From: Schlegelella_A sp038231215
GTDB lineage: Bacteria > Pseudomonadota > Gammaproteobacteria > Burkholderiales > Burkholderiaceae_C
Direction: 5' to 3'
DNA length: 64,000 bases
Assembly (NCBI GenBank): GCA_038231215.1
Contig: JBBRLS010000001.1
Coordinates: 62,001-126,000, forward strand
Position numbers and translations under genes: made by a program
Part shown: piece after piece, positions 60,940 through 64,000 of the stretch
How the letters are laid out: each line of letters opens with the position of its first letter
Position numbering within the stretch: the stretch's first letter is position 1
The notes under the pieces: generated by a model
Database searches by the model: none
What the model saw: only the letters and a program-made list of their open reading frames with translations
Told to the model about the DNA's origin: nothing

Positions 60940-61647
60940 ATGAGCCACTCGACCATGAGACGCGTCGCCGGCACCGTTGCCTGCCTCGTCATCTGCGCCG
61001 CGCTGTTCGCCAGCCTGGCCGGCTGCGAGCAGCTCAACCCGCGCCCGCCGGTCGACATCGCGTCGCCGATCTACGCCGTGCCGCCGGTGCTTCCGGTAGC
61101 CACGGTAAACAACGGCTCGATCTTCCAGTCGGGCCAGTACCGGCCGCTGTTCGAGGACTATCGAGCCCGCCTGGTCGGCGATTCGCTGACCGTGCAGATC
61201 GTCGAGAAGGTCTCGGCGACGCAGAAGAGCACGAGCTCGATCGACAAGACCGGCAAGCTCACGGCCGGCGTCACCGCGTTCCCGCTGATTTCGGCCAATT
61301 CGTTTGCCCGCGCCAGCGCCGCCGGCAGCTCGACGATCAGCTCGGCCGGCGCCGGCACCACCGAGAACACCAACGACTTCTCGGGCACGATCACGGCGGT
61401 CGTGACCGGCGTGCTCGCCAACGGCCACCTGCTGATCGCCGGCGAGAAGCAGATCGGCGTCAATCACAACGTCGACGTGCTGCGCTTCTCGGGCCAGGTC
61501 GACCCGCGCATGATCCAGTCGGGCAACTCCGTCGCCTCGGCGCAGATCGCCAACGTGCGCATCGAGCAGCGCGGCCGCGGCGCCCAGGCCGACGCGCAAG
61601 GCATCGGCTGGCTCAGCCGCTTCTTCCTCAACGTCCTGCCGATCTGA
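60940..61647 (+). CDS. flgH: Flagellar L-ring lipoprotein FlgH
   Basis: 235 aa. A lipoprotein signal ending in the lipobox LAGC (VACLVICAALFASLAGCEQ), then the FlgH signature GSIFQSGQYRPLFEDYRARLVGDSLTVQIVEKVSATQKS and a C-terminal IRIEQRGRG-like VRIEQRG with WLSRFFLNVLPI. It makes the outer-membrane L-ring. ATG 60940 follows flgG by 11 nt. Confidence 0.94.
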   Translation: MSHSTMRRVAGTVACLVICAALFASLAGCEQLNPRPPVDIASPIYAVPPVLPVATVNNGSIFQSGQYRPLFEDYRARLVGDSLTVQIVEKVSATQKSTSSIDKTGKLTAGVTAFPLISANSFARASAAGSSTISSAGAGTTENTNDFSGTITAVVTGVLANGHLLIAGEKQIGVNHNVDVLRFSGQVDPRMIQSGNSVASAQIANVRIEQRGRGAQADAQGIGWLSRFFLNVLPI

Positions 61648-61784
61648 GCCTGAGCCGCAGCGCGTTCCTGTGGGACAAGGCGCCGCACCGCGGTCAGCGA
61701 TGCAGCCCTCGCTGTTGAAGCGGTCAACGCGAGGCCGGGCGCGTTCGTTGCCAAGGCAAGTTCAGATTGCCGAAAGCTCCCATC

Positions 61785-64000
61785 ATGCGCACCACCCCCT
61801 TCGCCCCTCCGGCCTGGATTCTCGTCGGCGTCACGTGGCTCGCGCTCGCAGGCACCGCGGCGGCCGAGCCGCCGCTACGTGCGGCGCGCCTCGGCTACGC
61901 GACCGGCACGGTGAGCTTCTCGCCGGCCGGTCAGTCTGACTGGGTGCAGGCCCGCATCAACCGCCCGCTGACGACCGGCGACCGGTTGTGGACCGGCAGC
62001 GGTGCGCGCGCCGAATTGCAGCTCGGCGGTGCGGCGATCCGTCTCGGCCCTCTCACCAGCGTGAAGGTGCTCAACCTCGACGATCGCATCGCCCAGATCG
62101 AGCTGACGCAGGGCACGCTGAAGCTGCGCGTGCGCCAGCTCGTGCCCGGGCAGAGCTTCGAAGTCGCCACCCCCAATCTGGCGTTGACGCTGCGCCGTGC
62201 CGGCAACTACCGGGTCGAGGTGGAGCCGGCTGACGGCGCGACGGCCGTGACCGTGCAGAGCGGCGTCGCCGAGGTATACGGCGAGGGCGCTTCCTACACG
62301 GTCGACTCGCGGCGCGGCTACCGCTTCTACGGCGCCGGGCTCGACGACTACGACGTCGTGACGGCGCGTCGCGACGACGATCTCGACCGCTGGTCGAGCG
62401 AGCGCGACGGCCGCGTCGAGCGGTCTGCGACGGCACGCTACGTGTCGACCGAAGTGGTCGGCTACGAGGAGCTCGACGGCAACGGCACGTGGCGGGTCGT
62501 TCCTAACTATGGCCCGGTCTGGACGCCGAGCCGCGTGGCCTCCGGCTGGACGCCTTACCGCGACGGCCACTGGGCTTGGATCGATCCCTGGGGCTGGACC
62601 TGGGTCGACGACGCGCCTTGGGGCTATGCCGTGTCGCACTATGGTCGCTGGGCCAACCTTGATGGCTCGTGGGCCTGGGTGCCCGGGCCGCCGAGCGAGC
62701 GGGCTGCGTACGCGCCCGCGCTCGTCGCCTTCGTCGGCGGCGGCGTGGCGCAAACTGCTTCGCCTTCCGTCGGCGTCAGAATCAACATCGACATCGGCTG
62801 GTTCCCGCTTGCGCCGCGCGAGGTTTATCGGCCTTCGTACGCGGTTAGCCGCGACTACTTCGACAACATCAATCGCAGCAACGCTGTGATCGCGCCGACG
62901 ACCATCACGAACGTCTACAACACCACTAACGTCACGAACGTCACCAACGTCACCAACGTGGTCTACGCCAACCGGCAGGTGCCGGGGGCGGTAGTCGCCG
63001 TGCCTGCGCAGACCTTCGTGCAGTCGCAGCCGGTGGCATCCGCCGCGGTCGTGCTCTCCCGCGCGGCCCTGGTCGCGCCGGTCGTGTACATCGCGCCGGT
63101 GGTGCCGGTGCAGCAGAGCGTGCAGGGCGGCGCCGGAGTCGTCGTTGCCAAGCCGCCGGTGCGCGAACAGATCGTCGTCGTCGCCCGAACTGCACCGCCA
63201 CCGCCGCCGGTGTCTTTTGCCGCTCAGCAGCAGCAGCTTGCCGCCCGACCGGGCATGCCGATCGGCGACGCGCAACGCGCCCAGCTCAAGCCGGCGGCCG
63301 CGGCGGCTGCGGCCACACCGGTGAGCGTCGTGGCCGCGGCGCGGGAACCGACGCCGAGCACCGCGCCTCCCGCGTCGGCGCCGGCCGCCCGTTCACCGGA
63401 GGCGCGTCGCGCTGCCGCCGTCGTGGCCGAGGGCGCGAGTGGGCCGTCGCGCGTTCGTCCCGACGACAAGGCAATGGCCGCGCAGGCGGCCGCGTCGCGT
63501 GCCGGCGCCGATGCCGCACGTGCCGACGCAGCGAAGGCAGAAGCCGCCAAGGCAGACGCGGCGAAAGCCGAAGTCGCGAAGGCGGATGCCGCGAAAGCGG
63601 AGGCGACAAAGGCCGCCGACGCCAAGGCAACGACCGCGAAGGCTGAAGCCGCAAAGGCGGACGCTGCAAAGGCGGACGCTGCGAAGGCGGACGCTGCGAA
63701 GGCGGGGGCTGCGAAGGCGGAGGCTGCGAAGGCGGACGCCACGAGAGCGGAAGCGGCGAAGGCCGGCGACGCCAAGGCGGTGGCAGCCGCGGCGGCGGCA
63801 CGGGCTGAAGCCTTGAAGACCGAGGCCTTGAAAGCCGAGACCGCGAAGGCTGACGCTGCGAAGGCTGGAGCCGCGAAGGCGGACGCTGCGAAGGCTGACG
63901 CTGCGAAAGCTGACGCTGCGAAAGCTGACGCAGCGAAAGCTGACGCTGCTAAGGCTGACGCTGCGAAAGCGGAGGCTGCAAGAGCCGAAGCAGCGAAGGC
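61785..64000 (+). CDS. Exported FecR/DUF6600-like protein with Ala-Lys repeats, 3' end beyond window
   Basis: The frame from ATG 61785 has no stop to the window end (738+ codons). A signal peptide (AWILVGVTWLALAGTAAA) is followed by a FecR-like domain (YATGTVSFSPAG, LTTGDRLWTGSGARAELQLGG), then a Trp/Tyr-rich DUF6600-like block (YGPVWTPSRVASGWTPYRDG, WAWIDPWGWTWVDDAPWG). An Asn-Thr-Val run (TNVTNVTNVTNV) and Pro/Ala linkers lead to an AKADAAKAEAAK repeat from about 63505. It probably resides in the periplasm or envelope; the repeat may be a long helix as in TolA. Function unknown. It replaces flgI as the gene after flgH. Confidence 0.75.
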   Translation, partial: MRTTPFAPPAWILVGVTWLALAGTAAAEPPLRAARLGYATGTVSFSPAGQSDWVQARINRPLTTGDRLWTGSGARAELQLGGAAIRLGPLTSVKVLNLDDRIAQIELTQGTLKLRVRQLVPGQSFEVATPNLALTLRRAGNYRVEVEPADGATAVTVQSGVAEVYGEGASYTVDSRRGYRFYGAGLDDYDVVTARRDDDLDRWSSERDGRVERSATARYVSTEVVGYEELDGNGTWRVVPNYGPVWTPSRVASGWTPYRDGHWAWIDPWGWTWVDDAPWGYAVSHYGRWANLDGSWAWVPGPPSERAAYAPALVAFVGGGVAQTASPSVGVRINIDIGWFPLAPREVYRPSYAVSRDYFDNINRSNAVIAPTTITNVYNTTNVTNVTNVTNVVYANRQVPGAVVAVPAQTFVQSQPVASAAVVLSRAALVAPVVYIAPVVPVQQSVQGGAGVVVAKPPVREQIVVVARTAPPPPPVSFAAQQQQLAARPGMPIGDAQRAQLKPAAAAAAATPVSVVAAAREPTPSTAPPASAPAARSPEARRAAAVVAEGASGPSRVRPDDKAMAAQAAASRAGADAARADAAKAEAAKADAAKAEVAKADAAKAEATKAADAKATTAKAEAAKADAAKADAAKADAAKAGAAKAEAAKADATRAEAAKAGDAKAVAAAAAARAEALKTEALKAETAKADAAKAGAAKADAAKADAAKADAAKADAAKADAAKADAAKAEAARAEAAK
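63505..64000 (+). repeat. Coding tandem repeats of 15-nt units (Ala-Lys-Ala-Asp/Glu-Ala)
   Basis: Successive variants of GCGAAGGCGGACGCT and GCGAAAGCTGACGCT, encoding AKADA/AKAEA pentads. The units are most uniform at 63655-63715 and 63860-63990, where copies are almost identical, implying recent slippage or unequal crossing over. The array continues past the window. Confidence 0.85.

Noticed and set aside
63224..63801. Minus-strand Ala/Ser/Phe-rich and Pro/Arg-rich frames in the repeat area
   Set aside because: They are the complements of the Ala-Lys repeat coding sequence, a common artefact of low-complexity GC-rich DNA.
63505..64000. CRISPR array
   Set aside because: Units are contiguous 15-mers without unique spacers and lie in a continuous reading frame.

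Overview
The window is uniformly GC-rich, densely coded DNA that looks like a chromosome segment of a betaproteobacterium, most likely Burkholderiales. The signs are small lineage families (DUF1841, DUF3460), a Kdo 3-hydroxylase next to metG, an FdsGBACD-type formate dehydrogenase, a HiPIP, a cytochrome-fused NirK and the flg gene order. I could run no searches, so family assignments rest on motifs, lengths and gene context.

Layout. 1-1187: 3' part of a SenA/EgtB-like gene (probable selenoneine synthase). 1389-7937: coxSLMDEG-like molybdenum hydroxylase operon; the large subunit carries the form II motif AYRGAGR. 7978-11361 (minus): nirK with fused cytochrome c, a NirV-like protein, a SCO protein and a HiPIP, behind a perfect FNR/Dnr-type box. 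11391-15048: DUF1841, a RutE-like nitroreductase and a kefFC potassium efflux pair. 15151-18745: ParA-like ATPase, MaoC-like protein, LuxR-type response regulator and hybrid histidine kinase, tightly packed. 18811-25509 (minus): scpA, DUF3460, an unknown gene, sulP, kdoO, metG. 25597-27087: mrp/apbC and a small lipoprotein.

27211-44594 is the centrepiece, a formate oxidation island. It holds a selenocysteine-containing membrane formate dehydrogenase (fdoGHI, in-frame UGA at codon 196 with a SECIS-like hairpin), fdhE, selA, selB and tRNA-Sec. These are followed by a LysR regulator and a soluble cysteine-type NAD-dependent formate dehydrogenase (fused fdsGB, fdsA, fdhD/fdsC, fdsD), with mobA converging on the end. 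Everything needed to insert selenocysteine is here except selD. With senA at the left edge, the window carries two separate uses of selenium.

44611-51245: mixed genes (Mpo1-like, zinc metallopeptidase, diguanylate cyclase, 2TM protein, L-lactate dehydrogenase, DNA polymerase IV, GNAT, SnoaL-like). 51368-61647: flagellar cluster flgN-flgM-flgA (minus) and flgBCDEF...GH (plus). flgF and flgG are separated by 3.3 kb holding a dienelactone hydrolase, a Bug-type binding protein and a MurA-like pseudogene. After flgH the expected flgI is absent; a FecR/DUF6600-like exported protein with a long Ala-Lys repeat runs off the right end.

A dispersed palindromic repeat with the core GTCATCCTGAGCG...CGAAGGATCT occurs at least five times. 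It supplies the stop codon of scpA and sulP and apparently the Shine-Dalgarno of flgF.
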